From assembly GCF_002105555.1 (NCBI RefSeq), contig NZ_CP020612.1, positions 2,162,001 through 2,226,000 on the forward strand: a stretch of DNA of 64,000 nucleotides, given 5' to 3'. Positions 17,397 through 28,501 of the stretch are shown here, one piece after another (positions within the stretch are counted from its first letter, which is position 1; the number at the start of each line of letters is the position of its first letter). The notes under the pieces are model-generated. The model did no database searches, was not told the origin of the DNA, and saw nothing but the letters and a program-made list of their open reading frames with translations. Source of the stretch: Paracoccus contaminans (GTDB taxonomy: Bacteria > Pseudomonadota > Alphaproteobacteria > Rhodobacterales > Rhodobacteraceae). A program made the translations under genes and the position numbers.

Positions 17397-17510
17397 GGCA
17401 CGTTCCCCCGAATCGCTTGCCTTTGACGCTATCGACGTGGTGCTAACGACGGGTTAATGCTGTTCCCCCATGCCAGCGCCGCGGGGCCGGGCCGGCCCGA
17501 GGAGAGACCG

Positions 17511-17915
17511 ATGATCGGACGCCTGAACCATGTCGCCATCGCCGTGCCCGATCTGGACGCGGCCGCAGCGCAGTACCGCAATACGCTGGGGGCCGAGGTG
17601 GGCGCGCCGCAGGACGAACCCGATCACGGCGTGACGGTTGTGTTCATCACCCTGCCCAACACCAAGATCGAGCTGCTGCACCCGCTGGGCGAGGGCAGCC
17701 CCATCCAGGCTTTCCTGGACAGGAATCCGGCCGGCGGTATCCACCACATGTGCTTCGAGGTCGAGGACATCCACGCCGCGCGCGATGCGCTGCTGGCCTC
17801 GGGCGCGCGGGTGCTGGGCGGGGGCGAGCCCAGGATCGGCGCCCATGGCAAGCCGGTGCTGTTCCTGCACCCCAAGGATTTCAACGGCTGCCTGATAGAG
17901 CTGGAGCAGCTCTGA
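17511..17915 (+). CDS. mce: Methylmalonyl-CoA epimerase
   Basis: The 134-residue protein belongs to the vicinal-oxygen-chelate superfamily: RLNHVAIAVPDLDAAAAQYR at the start (metal ligand His in NHVAIAV), IELLHPLGEGSPI, GGIHHMCFEVEDI and HPKDFNGCLIELEQL with the late metal ligands His and Glu. It interconverts the R and S forms of methylmalonyl-CoA in propionyl-CoA and ethylmalonyl-CoA-linked metabolism. ATG 17511 is preceded by GAGGAGAG; an upstream ATG in frame at 17457 would add 18 unrelated residues. Its stop overlaps the next ATG, a common Rhodobacterales arrangement with a DUF1467 gene. Confidence 0.94.
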   Translation: MIGRLNHVAIAVPDLDAAAAQYRNTLGAEVGAPQDEPDHGVTVVFITLPNTKIELLHPLGEGSPIQAFLDRNPAGGIHHMCFEVEDIHAARDALLASGARVLGGGEPRIGAHGKPVLFLHPKDFNGCLIELEQL

Positions 17916-18178
17916 TGTCGCTGACCGGCGCGCTGGTGATGTTCGCCACCACCTTTTTCCTGGTGCTGTTCCTGCTGCTGCCCTGGGGGCATCGCAGCCA
18001 GGAGGAAGCGGGCGAGATCGTGCCGGGCACGCCCGCAGGCGCCCCGACCGATCCGCGGCTGGGGCGCAAGGCGCTGCTGGCGGCGGCGCTGGCGGCGGTG
18101 CTGGTGGCGGTGTTCTGGTGGGCGCTGAACCAGGGCTGGATCACCCGCAGCGCCCTGATGGAATTCAACCGCCGCTGA
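17915..18178 (+). CDS. DUF1467 small membrane protein
   Basis: The 87-residue protein has two transmembrane helices (about 3-21 and 52-72) separated by a loop with the family hallmark RSQEEAGEIVPGTPAGAP. DUF1467 proteins are conserved in Alphaproteobacteria next to mce, with no known biochemical role. The start ATG overlaps the mce TGA by one base (TGATG), so translation is coupled. The 3' end overlaps the convergent EI24 gene by 14 bases. Confidence 0.88.
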   Translation: MSLTGALVMFATTFFLVLFLLLPWGHRSQEEAGEIVPGTPAGAPTDPRLGRKALLAAALAAVLVAVFWWALNQGWITRSALMEFNRR

Positions 18179-18866
18179 GTTCGCGCCGCGCGAGGCGGTG
18201 GAACAGATGCGTATAGGCCGCCGCCGCCAGAACCGGCACGACAATGTTCAGCAACGGAATGGTCAGCAGAAGGGCGATCCCGACCCCCAGCGCGGTCGAT
18301 TCGAACCCGCGCCTGCGGCGCAGCGCATCGGCGTGCTGCGCGTCCAGATGGCGGCGCGCGGCCATCTGGAAGAACTCGCGTCCCAGCAGCCAGCCATTGG
18401 CCCCGTAAAAGATCACCGGGGCCAGCGGCCCGGCTAGGGGCGTGATCACCAGCACCGCGATGCCGACCAGCACCACCGCGGCCATGATCACCGCGCTGTC
18501 GAGCAGCCCGTCCACCATGTCCGGGCCGGCGCCGCGCGGATAGCCATGCGCGTCCTCGACACTGGCGGCGACCTGATCGGAAAACAGCCCCGCAAAGGCG
18601 GCGGCGACCGGGGCGGCCAGGAACAGGCCCATCAGCGGCAGCAGCGCCAGCGATCCCCAGGCAAGGGCGCTGCCGATCTCGACCCGGCCCAGCCAGGGCA
18701 GGGTGACGGCATCCGGCCCCCAGCTTTGCAGCGCGCGGAAGGCCGCGATCTGCAGCAGGACGAACAGGCCGATGGTCAGCCCGACCCCCTTGGCCAGCAC
18801 GCCGAAGACGCGCGGGCGCAGCAGGTCAAGCCAGCCCATCAGCAATGCCCCGATCGCGGCGGTCAC
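18165..18866 (-). CDS. EI24/CysZ-like integral membrane protein
   Basis: The 233-residue product has four to six hydrophobic segments and matches the EI24 family that includes the sulfate permease CysZ: GLFSDQVAASVEDAHGYPRG after the second helix pair, and NGWLLGREFFQMAARRHLDA in the cytoplasmic loop. CysZ imports sulfate; for more distant members such as this, sulfate transport is possible but not shown. It starts with GTG 18866, four bases inside the preceding nitroreductase gene, forming a coupled pair. Confidence 0.85.
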   Translation of the reverse strand: MTAAIGALLMGWLDLLRPRVFGVLAKGVGLTIGLFVLLQIAAFRALQSWGPDAVTLPWLGRVEIGSALAWGSLALLPLMGLFLAAPVAAAFAGLFSDQVAASVEDAHGYPRGAGPDMVDGLLDSAVIMAAVVLVGIAVLVITPLAGPLAPVIFYGANGWLLGREFFQMAARRHLDAQHADALRRRRGFESTALGVGIALLLTIPLLNIVVPVLAAAAYTHLFHRLARRELSGG

Positions 18867-19432
18867 AGGAAGGTCGTCCTTGCCGGCACATCGGGGCGCG
18901 GGCGCTCGGGCACCGGGGCGGGGCCGCGGCTGCCGATATGGATCAGCCCGGCCACCCGTTCATGCGGCGCAAGGCCCAGATGGGCGCGGGCAAAGGCAGG
19001 ATCGGCCGCAGGGCCGGTCAGCCAGGCCGCCCCATGGCCCGCGGCCAGCGCGGCATTGACGAGCGACAGGCACACGGCCCCGGCGGACAGCAGCTGTTCC
19101 CATTCGGGCACGTTCGGATGGGCCACCGGGCTTGACACCACCGCCACCACCAGGGGCGAGCCGAAGGCGGAGCGCGCCTTTTCCACCGCGGCCTCGTCTC
19201 CGCCAGCGGCCGCGACATGGGCAGCCAGCGCGGGTGCAAGGCGGTCCAGCGCCGCGCGTTCGATCACGACAAAGCGCCAGGGTTCCAGCTTGCCATGGTC
19301 GGGCACCCGCGCGGCCAGGGCCAGCAGATCGGCAAGCTGCTGCCGGCTGGGCGCGGGTTCGCACAACGTGCGCGGCGGATGCGACCGGCGGCGCGCGAGA
19401 AACGAAAGCGTGGGCGCATCGACATGCTGCAT
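18863..19432 (-). CDS. Nitroreductase-family FMN oxidoreductase (YdjA-like)
   Basis: The 189-residue protein has the nitroreductase fold: the FMN-contacting FLARRRSHPPRTLCEPAPSR, ARVPDHGKLEPWRFVVIERA, SAGAVCLSLVNAALAAGHGA and a C-terminal IHIGSRGPAPVPERPRP. YdjA-type members are compact FMN-dependent NAD(P)H oxidoreductases; the physiological substrate is unknown. The downstream EI24 gene overlaps by four bases. No signal peptide is visible. Confidence 0.87.
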   Translation of the reverse strand: MQHVDAPTLSFLARRRSHPPRTLCEPAPSRQQLADLLALAARVPDHGKLEPWRFVVIERAALDRLAPALAAHVAAAGGDEAAVEKARSAFGSPLVVAVVSSPVAHPNVPEWEQLLSAGAVCLSLVNAALAAGHGAAWLTGPAADPAFARAHLGLAPHERVAGLIHIGSRGPAPVPERPRPDVPARTTFL

Positions 19433-19514
19433 GGCCGGCTGACTCCGTCAAGGTTGCTGCGCGGGTGGCATAACGCGCCGCCGCCCGCGTTGAAAGCCGT
19501 GCGGCCCGCCGGTG

Positions 19515-19760
19515 TCAGGGGCGGCGGGCCAGGCGATACTGCCCCTCGGGCAGGTTCAGCGCCGCGCGCAGCTCATCGAGCTGGCGCAGCGACAGGACCA
19601 CGCGCGACACCCCGTCACCCCCCGCTTCCATCTGTTCGATCACCACGCGGTCGTCAAAGCTCTGGATCACCACATCCTCGTTGAGGGGCCGGACACCCGG
19701 TTCCGTCTCGTCCACAAGCGTGATGACGGTCGCGTCAAAGTCGTGTTCGATGGTGAACAT
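19515..19760 (-). CDS. Conserved-looking small protein of unknown function
   Basis: The 81-residue product starts MFTIEHDFDATVITLVDETE and ends LPEGQYRLARRP. It is rich in beta-strand-forming and acidic residues in the first half, with a helix (SLRQLDELRAAL) near the end. I do not recognise a domain. The start at ATG 19760 follows AGGACAG on the minus strand; an open frame further upstream is less plausible. Regular codon use and a compact fold-like composition support a real gene. It lies divergently from the M48 lipoprotein. Confidence 0.68.
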   Translation of the reverse strand: MFTIEHDFDATVITLVDETEPGVRPLNEDVVIQSFDDRVVIEQMEAGGDGVSRVVLSLRQLDELRAALNLPEGQYRLARRP

Positions 19761-19904
19761 CCGCTGTCCTTTCCGCCTTGCGCGGGCAACAATCGCGTGA
19801 GAGCGAGGCGGCGGCAAGACCGCCCGCTTGCTCTTGCGGCGGCGGGGTGTAGCTTGCCTGCGGCGCGGCAGGGGACTTGCGGCAGGATCATGCAAGGCGG
19901 AACG

Positions 19905-20708
19905 ATGACGACAGGGGCAGCCAGCGTGGGCAGGCACGGACGGCGGCGCGGCCCAGGCCATTTGCTTGCCGCGCTCATGCTGTCAGGCGTCGTTCTGGTG
20001 GCCGGCTGCGCCCAGCCCAAGCTGCCCCCGCCCGGCGCCGAGGCCCCGGTGGTGGTGCCGCGGGCCTCGCTGCCTCACCAGCAGACGCCGGCGAGCGCCC
20101 AGGGGCAGGCGGCGGCCTTTGTCAGCGTCATCCGCGCGATGGAGCCGGCGGTGGAGCGCGAGTGCATCGAGCGCCGGCGCGCCCCGATCAATTGCGATTT
20201 CCAGTTCGTGGTGGACGACCGCCCGGGGCTGGAGCCGAACGCCTTCCAGACATTGGACAGGACCGGCCGGCCCATCATCGGCTTCACGCTGTCGCTGATC
20301 GGGGCCACGCTGAACACGGACGAGCTGGCCTTCGTGGTCGGGCACGAGGCCTCGCACCATATCCTCAACCACATCGACCAGAAATCGGGCGCGGCGGCGG
20401 CGGGCGCGGTGATCCTGTCGGGGATCGCGGCGGTGTCGGGGGCCGATGCGGCCGCGATCCGCGCCGCCCAGCGGATGGGGGCGCAGGTCGGGGCGCAGTA
20501 CTATTCCAAGGACTGGGAATTGCAGGCCGACTATCTGGGGGCGATCATCGCGCTGGACGCGGGCTATGACCCGGTGCGCGGGGCCAGGTTCTTTGAACGC
20601 CTGCCCGATCCGGGCGACCGCATCCTTGGCTCGCACCCCTCGCGGGCGCAGCGGCAGGCACGGGTGGCGCAGGCGGTGGCCGACGTGAACGCCGGGCAGG
20701 CGCGCTGA
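19905..20708 (+). CDS. M48-family metallopeptidase lipoprotein
   Basis: The 267-residue protein has a lipoprotein signal with lipobox VAGC (Cys35) and, in the mature part, the zinc motif HExxH at His147-Glu148-His151 (VGHEASHHIL) and the third-ligand region ELQADYLGAI. This matches periplasmic M48 proteases such as LoiP/BepA-type quality-control enzymes acting at the outer membrane. ATG 19905 is preceded by AAGGCGG; ATG 19890 is an alternative adding five residues. The gene is monocistronic. Confidence 0.92.
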   Translation: MTTGAASVGRHGRRRGPGHLLAALMLSGVVLVAGCAQPKLPPPGAEAPVVVPRASLPHQQTPASAQGQAAAFVSVIRAMEPAVERECIERRRAPINCDFQFVVDDRPGLEPNAFQTLDRTGRPIIGFTLSLIGATLNTDELAFVVGHEASHHILNHIDQKSGAAAAGAVILSGIAAVSGADAAAIRAAQRMGAQVGAQYYSKDWELQADYLGAIIALDAGYDPVRGARFFERLPDPGDRILGSHPSRAQRQARVAQAVADVNAGQAR

Positions 20709-21017
20709 TCCAGGGCCGCTGCGCAGATCGAGAGGATCGACCCGATGCCGCGCCGCGGACAGGGCGCCCGGTGGCCTGTCCGCAGACGGGATCGCGCCCC
20801 TCGGCCCGCCCCGGCAGCACCGCACGGTTGACCGAAAGCTGCGCCTGACGCCTGCGTGGCCGCCCGCGCGCGTCATGCAGGGCCGGCAGGGGCGGGAATA
20901 CCGCGGCGGCGCGCATGGAAACGCTTGACCGCGCGGCGCCCCCTCGGCCATATCCGGTCCCTGCAATGGCGCCGCTTCGCCTCGGGTAAAGGCGGCGCGA
21001 CGGGGGGAGGAAACAGG
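20709..21017. other. Intergenic region before the TRAP transporter operon
   Basis: About 309 bases. A TTGACC at 20828-20833 could be a -35 element but no -10 match follows at suitable distance. GGGGGAGG just before 21018 is the ribosome-binding site of the small permease gene. No gene is supported. Confidence 0.45.
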
Positions 21018-21686
21018 ATGGGCGGCCTTTTGGGCCTGTCGCGCGGCATTGACCGCGTCAATACCGTTATCGGCCGCAGCGTAAGCTGGCTGATCCTGGT
21101 CGCGGTGCTGGTCAGCGCCGGAAACGCCATCAGCCGCAAGGTCTGGTCACTGTCCTCGAACGCCTGGCTCGAGCTTCAGTGGTATCTTTACGGCGCGGCG
21201 TTCCTGCTGGCGGCGGCCTACACGCTGCTGGAAAACGAACATATCCGCATCGACATCCTGTATGGCGGGCGCAGCCGGCGCACCCAGCATGTGATCGATC
21301 TGGCAGGCCATCTTCTGTTCCTGATGCCCTTCGTCACGCTGATGATCTGGCTGATGGTGCCCTGGCTGGCGCGTTCCTACCACTCGGGCGAGCGGTCGAT
21401 GAATGCCGGCGGGCTGGTGCTGTGGCCGGCCAAGGCGCTGCTGCTGGCCGGCTTCATCCTTTTGTTCCTGCAAGGCATTTCCGAGATCATCAAGAAGATC
21501 GCGGTGATGCGCGGCATCATTCCCGACACGCAGGCGCAGCTTTCGCCCCACGGAGAGGCTGCGATCGACGAGAGGCTGCTGGCCGAGGTGGGCTTTGCCG
21601 ATCCCGACCATCCCGCGACCGACGAGATGATGGACCACCCCCTTGCGCATCAGCGCAATCACACCGACCGGAGCATCCGCCCATGA
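21018..21686 (+). CDS. TRAP transporter small permease (DctQ/TakQ-like)
   Basis: The 222-residue product has four transmembrane helices (about 20-38, 55-75, 97-118 and 135-157) and typical DctQ features: AGNAISRKVWSLSSNAWLEL, QWYLYGAAFLLAAAYTLLEN and EHIRIDILYGGRSRR. The C-terminal 50 residues are acidic and His-rich (DPDHPATDEMMDHPLAHQRN). DctQ assists the large permease in sodium-driven uptake of organic acids captured by a periplasmic binding protein. It overlaps the large permease gene by four bases. The convergent takP-type gene likely encodes the matching binding protein. GGGGGAGG precedes ATG 21018. Confidence 0.92.
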   Translation: MGGLLGLSRGIDRVNTVIGRSVSWLILVAVLVSAGNAISRKVWSLSSNAWLELQWYLYGAAFLLAAAYTLLENEHIRIDILYGGRSRRTQHVIDLAGHLLFLMPFVTLMIWLMVPWLARSYHSGERSMNAGGLVLWPAKALLLAGFILLFLQGISEIIKKIAVMRGIIPDTQAQLSPHGEAAIDERLLAEVGFADPDHPATDEMMDHPLAHQRNHTDRSIRP

Positions 21687-23794
21687 TGATGGAGCTTATC
21701 GCCCACAACATGGCGCCGATCATGTTCCTGTCGCTGATCGCGTTCCTGCTGATGGGCTATCCTGTCGCATTCTCGCTGGCGGCGAACGGGCTGCTGTTCT
21801 TCCTTATCGGGGTCGAGATCGCGCCCCTGTCGGGGGGCGAGATCAATCTTCACTGGAGCCTGCTGCTGGCGATGCCCGAGCGGCTCTGGGGCCTGCTCAG
21901 CAACGAGACGATGCTGGCGATTCCGTTCTTCACCTTCATGGGGATCGTGCTGGAAAAATCCGGCATGGCCGAGGATCTGCTCGACACAATCGGCCAGCTT
22001 TTCGGCCCCATCCGGGGCGGGCTTGCCTATGCGGTCATCATCGTGGGCGCGCTGCTCGCGGCGACGACGGGCGTAGTCGCCGCGTCGGTCATCGCCATGG
22101 GGCTGATCTCGCTGCCCATCATGCTGCGCTACGGCTATGACCGGCGCATCGCCTCGGGGGTGATCGCCGCGTCGGGGACGCTGGCGCAGATCATCCCGCC
22201 CAGCCTGGTGCTGATCGTGCTGGCCGACCAATTGGGCCGGTCGGTGGGCGACATGTACAAGGGCGCGATGTATCCCGGCCTGATCCTGACCGGGCTTTAC
22301 ATCCTCTATGTCTTCACGATGTCGATCCTGCGGCCCCAGTCGATGCCGGCCCTGCCCAAGGAGGCGCGGACGCTGGGTTCGGGCGTTCTGTCGCTGATCG
22401 TCGCGCTGGCGCTGGGGGGCGGTGTCTTCTATGCGCTGTGGCAGCGGCTGGCGCCGGGCCATGGCGCGAATGCCGATATCCTTGCCGCGACGGGCGCCGT
22501 CGTGATCATCTATGCGCTTGCGCTGCTGGATCGCGGTCTGGGCCTTAACTGGATGAGCCGGCTGGCCCAGCAGGTCATCATCGTGCTGATCCCGCCGCTG
22601 GCGTTGATCTTTCTGGTGCTGGGCACGATCTTCCTGGGGATCGCCACCCCGACCGAGGGCGGCGCCATGGGCGCGGTCGGGGCGCTCGTGCTGGCCGGGC
22701 TGAAGGGCCGGCTGGGCGGCGGGGTGATCCCGCAGGCGCTGGCGGCGACGACACGGCTGTCGTCCTTCGTCATGTTCATCCTGATCGGGGCGCGGGTGTT
22801 CTCGCTCACCTTCTATGGCGTGAACGGGCAGCTGTGGGTCGAAGAGCTGCTGACCTCGCTTCCGGGCGGCGAATACGGGTTCCTGATCGTCGTCTCGCTG
22901 CTCGTGTTCTTCCTGGCGTTCTTCCTCGACTTCTTCGAACTGGCCTTCATCATCGTGCCCCTGCTTGCGCCTGCCGCGGAAAAGCTGGGGATCGACCTGA
23001 TCTGGTTCGGCGTCATCCTGGGCGTGAACATGCAGACATCGTTCATGCACCCGCCCTTCGGATTTTCGCTGTTCTTCCTGCGCTCGGTCGCCCCCAAGGC
23101 GGCCTATCGCGACCGCGTCACCGGACAGATGATCGAGCCGGTGAGAACCGCCCAGATCTACTGGGGCGCGGTGCCCTTTGTCCTGATCCAGATCGTGATG
23201 ATCGGGCTGGTGATCCTGATTCCCGGCATGGTCATGCACTACAAGGGCAAGCCGGTGGACCTGTCCAATACCAGCTTCCAGGTGCCCATGGGCGGCGGCT
23301 CGGGCGGCCTTGGGGGCCTCGGCTCGGGTCTGGGCGGCGGATTGGGCGGCGGTCTGGGCGGTCTGGGCAGCCCCTTCGGCGCGCCCCCTGCGCCGGCGGG
23401 AGCTGCTGCTGCGCCGGCTGCGGGTGGCGGCGAGGCGACCGGCGCACCCGGCGGGTTGGGCGGCGGTTTGGGCGGGCTTGGCGGCTTGGGCGGCCTGGGC
23501 TCGCCTGCGGCCAATGCGCCGGCCCCTGCCGTGCCGCCGGCCGGCATCCCGGTGCCGGCAGCGCCTTCCTCCGCCGTCTCGCCCTCGGGCATCATGCCGG
23601 GGGCAGGCCTTTCCTCGCCTGAGGGCCAGCCGGGGGCAAGCGATCCTGCTGCCCTGCCGCCCGCTTCCGCAGCCGAGCCCGGCTTGGCCCCAGCAGGTGC
23701 CGTCCCCCAGACGGCGGGCCAGGCTTCGGCCCCGTCCGGGCTTGGCGGGCTGTCCGGCCCGCCGCCGGGCCTTGCGGCGCCGCAGTCGAACTAG
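21683..23794 (+). CDS. TRAP transporter large permease (DctM/TakM-like) with long Gly/Pro-rich C-terminal tail
   Basis: The 703-residue protein has a DctM core of about 530 residues with roughly twelve or more membrane segments; hallmarks include MLAIPFFTFMGIVLEKSGMA, ASGTLAQIIPPSLVLIVLAD, GIATPTEGGAMGAVGALVLA and MQTSFMHPPFGFSLFFLRSV. DctM catalyses the sodium-coupled step of TRAP transport at the inner membrane. From about residue 536 to the end (168 residues) the sequence is an Gly/Leu/Ala/Pro-rich low-complexity tail, absent from ordinary family members. ATG 21683 overlaps the small-permease stop (ATGA). Codon phase is maintained and there is no frameshift, so the tail is truly fused in frame. 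Confidence 0.92.
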   Translation: MMMELIAHNMAPIMFLSLIAFLLMGYPVAFSLAANGLLFFLIGVEIAPLSGGEINLHWSLLLAMPERLWGLLSNETMLAIPFFTFMGIVLEKSGMAEDLLDTIGQLFGPIRGGLAYAVIIVGALLAATTGVVAASVIAMGLISLPIMLRYGYDRRIASGVIAASGTLAQIIPPSLVLIVLADQLGRSVGDMYKGAMYPGLILTGLYILYVFTMSILRPQSMPALPKEARTLGSGVLSLIVALALGGGVFYALWQRLAPGHGANADILAATGAVVIIYALALLDRGLGLNWMSRLAQQVIIVLIPPLALIFLVLGTIFLGIATPTEGGAMGAVGALVLAGLKGRLGGGVIPQALAATTRLSSFVMFILIGARVFSLTFYGVNGQLWVEELLTSLPGGEYGFLIVVSLLVFFLAFFLDFFELAFIIVPLLAPAAEKLGIDLIWFGVILGVNMQTSFMHPPFGFSLFFLRSVAPKAAYRDRVTGQMIEPVRTAQIYWGAVPFVLIQIVMIGLVILIPGMVMHYKGKPVDLSNTSFQVPMGGGSGGLGGLGSGLGGGLGGGLGGLGSPFGAPPAPAGAAAAPAAGGGEATGAPGGLGGGLGGLGGLGGLGSPAANAPAPAVPPAGIPVPAAPSSAVSPSGIMPGAGLSSPEGQPGASDPAALPPASAAEPGLAPAGAVPQTAGQASAPSGLGGLSGPPPGLAAPQSN

Positions 23795-24216
23795 GTTGCC
23801 GGGGCAGGGGCTTTGTGCCGGCGCTGCCCGGCCGCGCCCCTGCGCCCGTCGCCTGACTGCCGAGCCGCCCATGCGCGCCCGGCGAACTGCGCTGCCCCGG
23901 GAACGCTGCACCGTTGCGGGCCGCCGTTCCTTTCGGGCACGGTTTGCGATCCCTGATGCAGCGGCGCCCGGCAGGGGCCAAAGGCGCGGCCCGCGGGGCG
24001 CGTTATCGCGCCCCGGCCCAGCATCCGCTCAGGCCGGCCCTTGGCCTTTCGCCTGACGCTTGACCCTTTGGCAAGGACGGCTTGGCGCGATCGTCGTTCT
24101 GAGGCGCCGCGCCTTGCGTCTTGCCTGTTGGGCAAGGGGACAGGCCCCTAGCCTGCGCCCCAATGCAGACCGCCGCCCCGAAGGGCGGCGGCGCAAGGCG
24201 GTCGGGAAACGGGCCG
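23795..24216. other. Convergent intergenic region between TRAP membrane and binding-protein genes
   Basis: About 422 bases between convergent genes. It holds the hairpin listed at 24171-24190 and otherwise only GC-rich sequence without a supported gene on either strand. Confidence 0.5.
24171..24190 (-). terminator. Hairpin with TTCG loop downstream of the TakP-type gene
   Basis: On the minus strand an eight-base-pair stem CGCCGCCC/GGGCGGCG encloses a TTCG tetraloop, a very stable RNA hairpin, 27 bases after the takP-type stop. No U-run follows, so it may act as a terminator-like or 3'-stabilising structure. Confidence 0.5.
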
Positions 24217-26490
<2,274 letters not shown>

Positions 26491-26494
<4 letters not shown>

Positions 26495-27297
26495 AGGGCG
26501 GGGGCCTGCGGGCCTATGCGATCCTCTATCTGCTGTTCCTCTATGCGCCGATCCTGCTGCTGCCGATCTTCGCCTTCAACTCGGGCACGATCGTCGCCTT
26601 TCCGCTGAAGGGGATCACGACCCAGTGGTTCGGCCAGATGTGGGAAAACGCCACGCTGCGCCGGGCGCTGCTGAATTCGCTGGTCATCGCGCTCAGCTCG
26701 GCCGCGCTGGCGACCTGCCTGGGGCTGTTCGCGGCCCGCGCCTCGACGCGCTTTGCCTTCTCCGGCAAGGGGCCGGTGATGGGGCTGATCATGCTGCCGC
26801 TGGTCCTGCCGGAAATCATCGTGGGCGTGTCACTGCTGGTGGTGCTGCTGGGCGTCGGGGTGCCGCTGTCGATCCTGACGGTGATCCTGGGCCATACGCT
26901 CGTCTGCATGCCCTATGCGGTCGCGATCCTGACGACGGCCTTTTCCTCGCTTGACCGATCGCTCGAGGAAGCGGCGCAGGATCTGGGCGAGACCAAGTGG
27001 AACGCGTTCCGGCTGGTCATCCTGCCGCTGGTGATGCCCGGCATCATCTCGGCCATGCTGATGAGCTTCACGATCAGCCTGGATGAATTCATCATCGCCT
27101 TCTTCCTGGCGGGGAACGAGCCGACGCTGCCGACCTATATCTTCAGCCAGCTGCGCTTCCCCAAATCCATCCCGATGATCATGGCGCTGGGGACGGTGCT
27201 GGTCGCCATGTCGATCGTCCTGCTGACGGTCGCCGAATATTTCCGCCGCCGCGGCGTCGCCCGCACCGGCCAGAAGGACAGCGGAGGCTTCCTGTGA
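26491..27297 (+). CDS. potC: ABC transporter permease, spermidine/putrescine type (PotC-like)
   Basis: The 268-residue protein has six membrane helices, the PotC-like opening YLLFLYAPILLLPIFAFNSG, and the EAA loop LEEAAQDLGETKWNAFRLVI then PLVMPGIISAML and SFTISLDEFIIAFFLAG. This last motif is characteristic of PotC/PotI. It pairs with PotB in the membrane. It overlaps potB by four bases and potA by four bases, so the three genes form one translationally coupled operon. Confidence 0.88.
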
Positions 27298-28463
27298 CCG
27301 CCCATTCCACCGCCTATGCCCCCGCCCGCGATGCCCAGGGCCGCCCGACGCCGATCATGGACCGCAGGCCCATGATCGAGTGCCGCGAGGTTCACAAATA
27401 TTACGGCGACTATCATGCGCTGCGCGGCATCGACCTGACCATCCGCGAGGCCGAGTTCTTTTCGCTGCTCGGCCCCTCGGGCTGCGGCAAGACCACGCTG
27501 CTGCGCACCATCGCGGGCTTCGAGGACATCGGCTCGGGCGTGGTGCTGATCGACGGCAAGGACATGGCGGACGTGCCGGCCAATGTGCGGCCGACCAACA
27601 TGGTGTTTCAGTCCTATGCGATCTTTCCCCATCTGACGGTCGCGCAGAACGTCGCCTTCGGGCTGCGCCGCGACCCGCGCAGCCGCGCGCAGAAAGCGGC
27701 CGCGGTGGAGGAGGCGCTCGCCATGGTGGGCCTGCGCGGATACGGCGCGCGTGCGGCCCATGCCCTGTCGGGCGGCCAGCGCCAGCGGGTGGCGCTGGCG
27801 CGGGCGCTGATCCTGAAACCCAAGGTGCTGCTGCTCGACGAGCCGCTCTCCGCGCTCGACCGCAAGATGCGCGAGCAGATGCAGGTCGAGCTGATCAAGC
27901 TTCAACGGCAGGTGGGCATCACCTTCGTGCTGGTCACACATGACCAGGAAGAGGCGCTGGTCATGTCCGACCGTATCGCCGTCATGTTCGAGGGCGAGAT
28001 CGCCCAGCTTGATTCGGCCGAGGCGCTCTATACCCGCCCGGCCAGCCGCCGGGTGGCCGAGTTCATCGGGGTGATGAACTTCCTGCCCGCGCGTATCCTG
28101 GGCGAAACCGCCCAGACGGTGACGATCGAGACACCCGGTTTCGGCCGCGTGGATATTCCCGCGGCCAATGTCAGCCGCGCTGACCGCGGCGATGCCGGCC
28201 CCTCGATCGGCTTCAGGCCCGAGGCGGTGACGCTGCTGGCGGCCAATGCGCCGGCCGGCACGCATGTGGCCGAGGGACTGATCGACGAGGTCGTCTATTA
28301 CGGCGACATGAGCTATTACGACGTGATGCTGGAAGGCGACGGCTTTGAGGGCAAGCACGAGATCCGCATCTCGATGCGTAACGTCTTTGGCCGCGAGCTG
28401 CCCGACCTGGGCACCCGCGTCCGGGTGGACTGGTCGCCCGGATCGCTGATCCTGTTCCGCTAG
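27294..28463 (+). CDS. potA: ABC transporter ATP-binding protein, spermidine/putrescine type (PotA-like)
   Basis: The 389-residue ATPase has Walker A GPSGCGKTT at about 60-68, Q-loop region NMVFQSYAIFPHLTV, signature LSGGQRQRVALARAL, Walker B LLLDEPLSALD and switch histidine in VTHDQEEALVMSD, then a TOBE domain (about 300-389) with IGFRPEAVTL. This is the PotA/UgpC-type layout with regulatory domain. It energises PotB/PotC. The start GTG 27294 overlaps potC by four bases; an in-frame ATG at 27372 would remove a poorly conserved leader. No periplasmic binding-protein gene is found in the operon, which ends here. Confidence 0.9.
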   Translation: MTAHSTAYAPARDAQGRPTPIMDRRPMIECREVHKYYGDYHALRGIDLTIREAEFFSLLGPSGCGKTTLLRTIAGFEDIGSGVVLIDGKDMADVPANVRPTNMVFQSYAIFPHLTVAQNVAFGLRRDPRSRAQKAAAVEEALAMVGLRGYGARAAHALSGGQRQRVALARALILKPKVLLLDEPLSALDRKMREQMQVELIKLQRQVGITFVLVTHDQEEALVMSDRIAVMFEGEIAQLDSAEALYTRPASRRVAEFIGVMNFLPARILGETAQTVTIETPGFGRVDIPAANVSRADRGDAGPSIGFRPEAVTLLAANAPAGTHVAEGLIDEVVYYGDMSYYDVMLEGDGFEGKHEIRISMRNVFGRELPDLGTRVRVDWSPGSLILFR

Positions 28464-28472
28464 GATCAGCCG

Positions 28473-28491
28473 GGGCGGGCATAGGCCGCCC
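28473..28491. terminator. Hairpin between convergent potA and tpiA
   Basis: GGGCGG (28473-28478) and CCGCCC (28486-28491) form a six-pair stem with a seven-base loop in the 38-base gap between convergent stops. It could serve both strands; there is no U-tract. Confidence 0.35.
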
Positions 28492-28501
28492 GTCCCTGCC
28501 T

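Noticed and set aside
23288..23791. Frameshift or separate gene at the end of the TRAP large permease
   Set aside because: The frame is continuous, codon bias is maintained, and no start site with a ribosome-binding site opens a separate gene.
21659..23911. Minus-strand open frame opposite the TRAP large permease
   Set aside because: His/Gln/Arg-rich composition is typical of the reverse complement of membrane-protein codons; no motif supports it.
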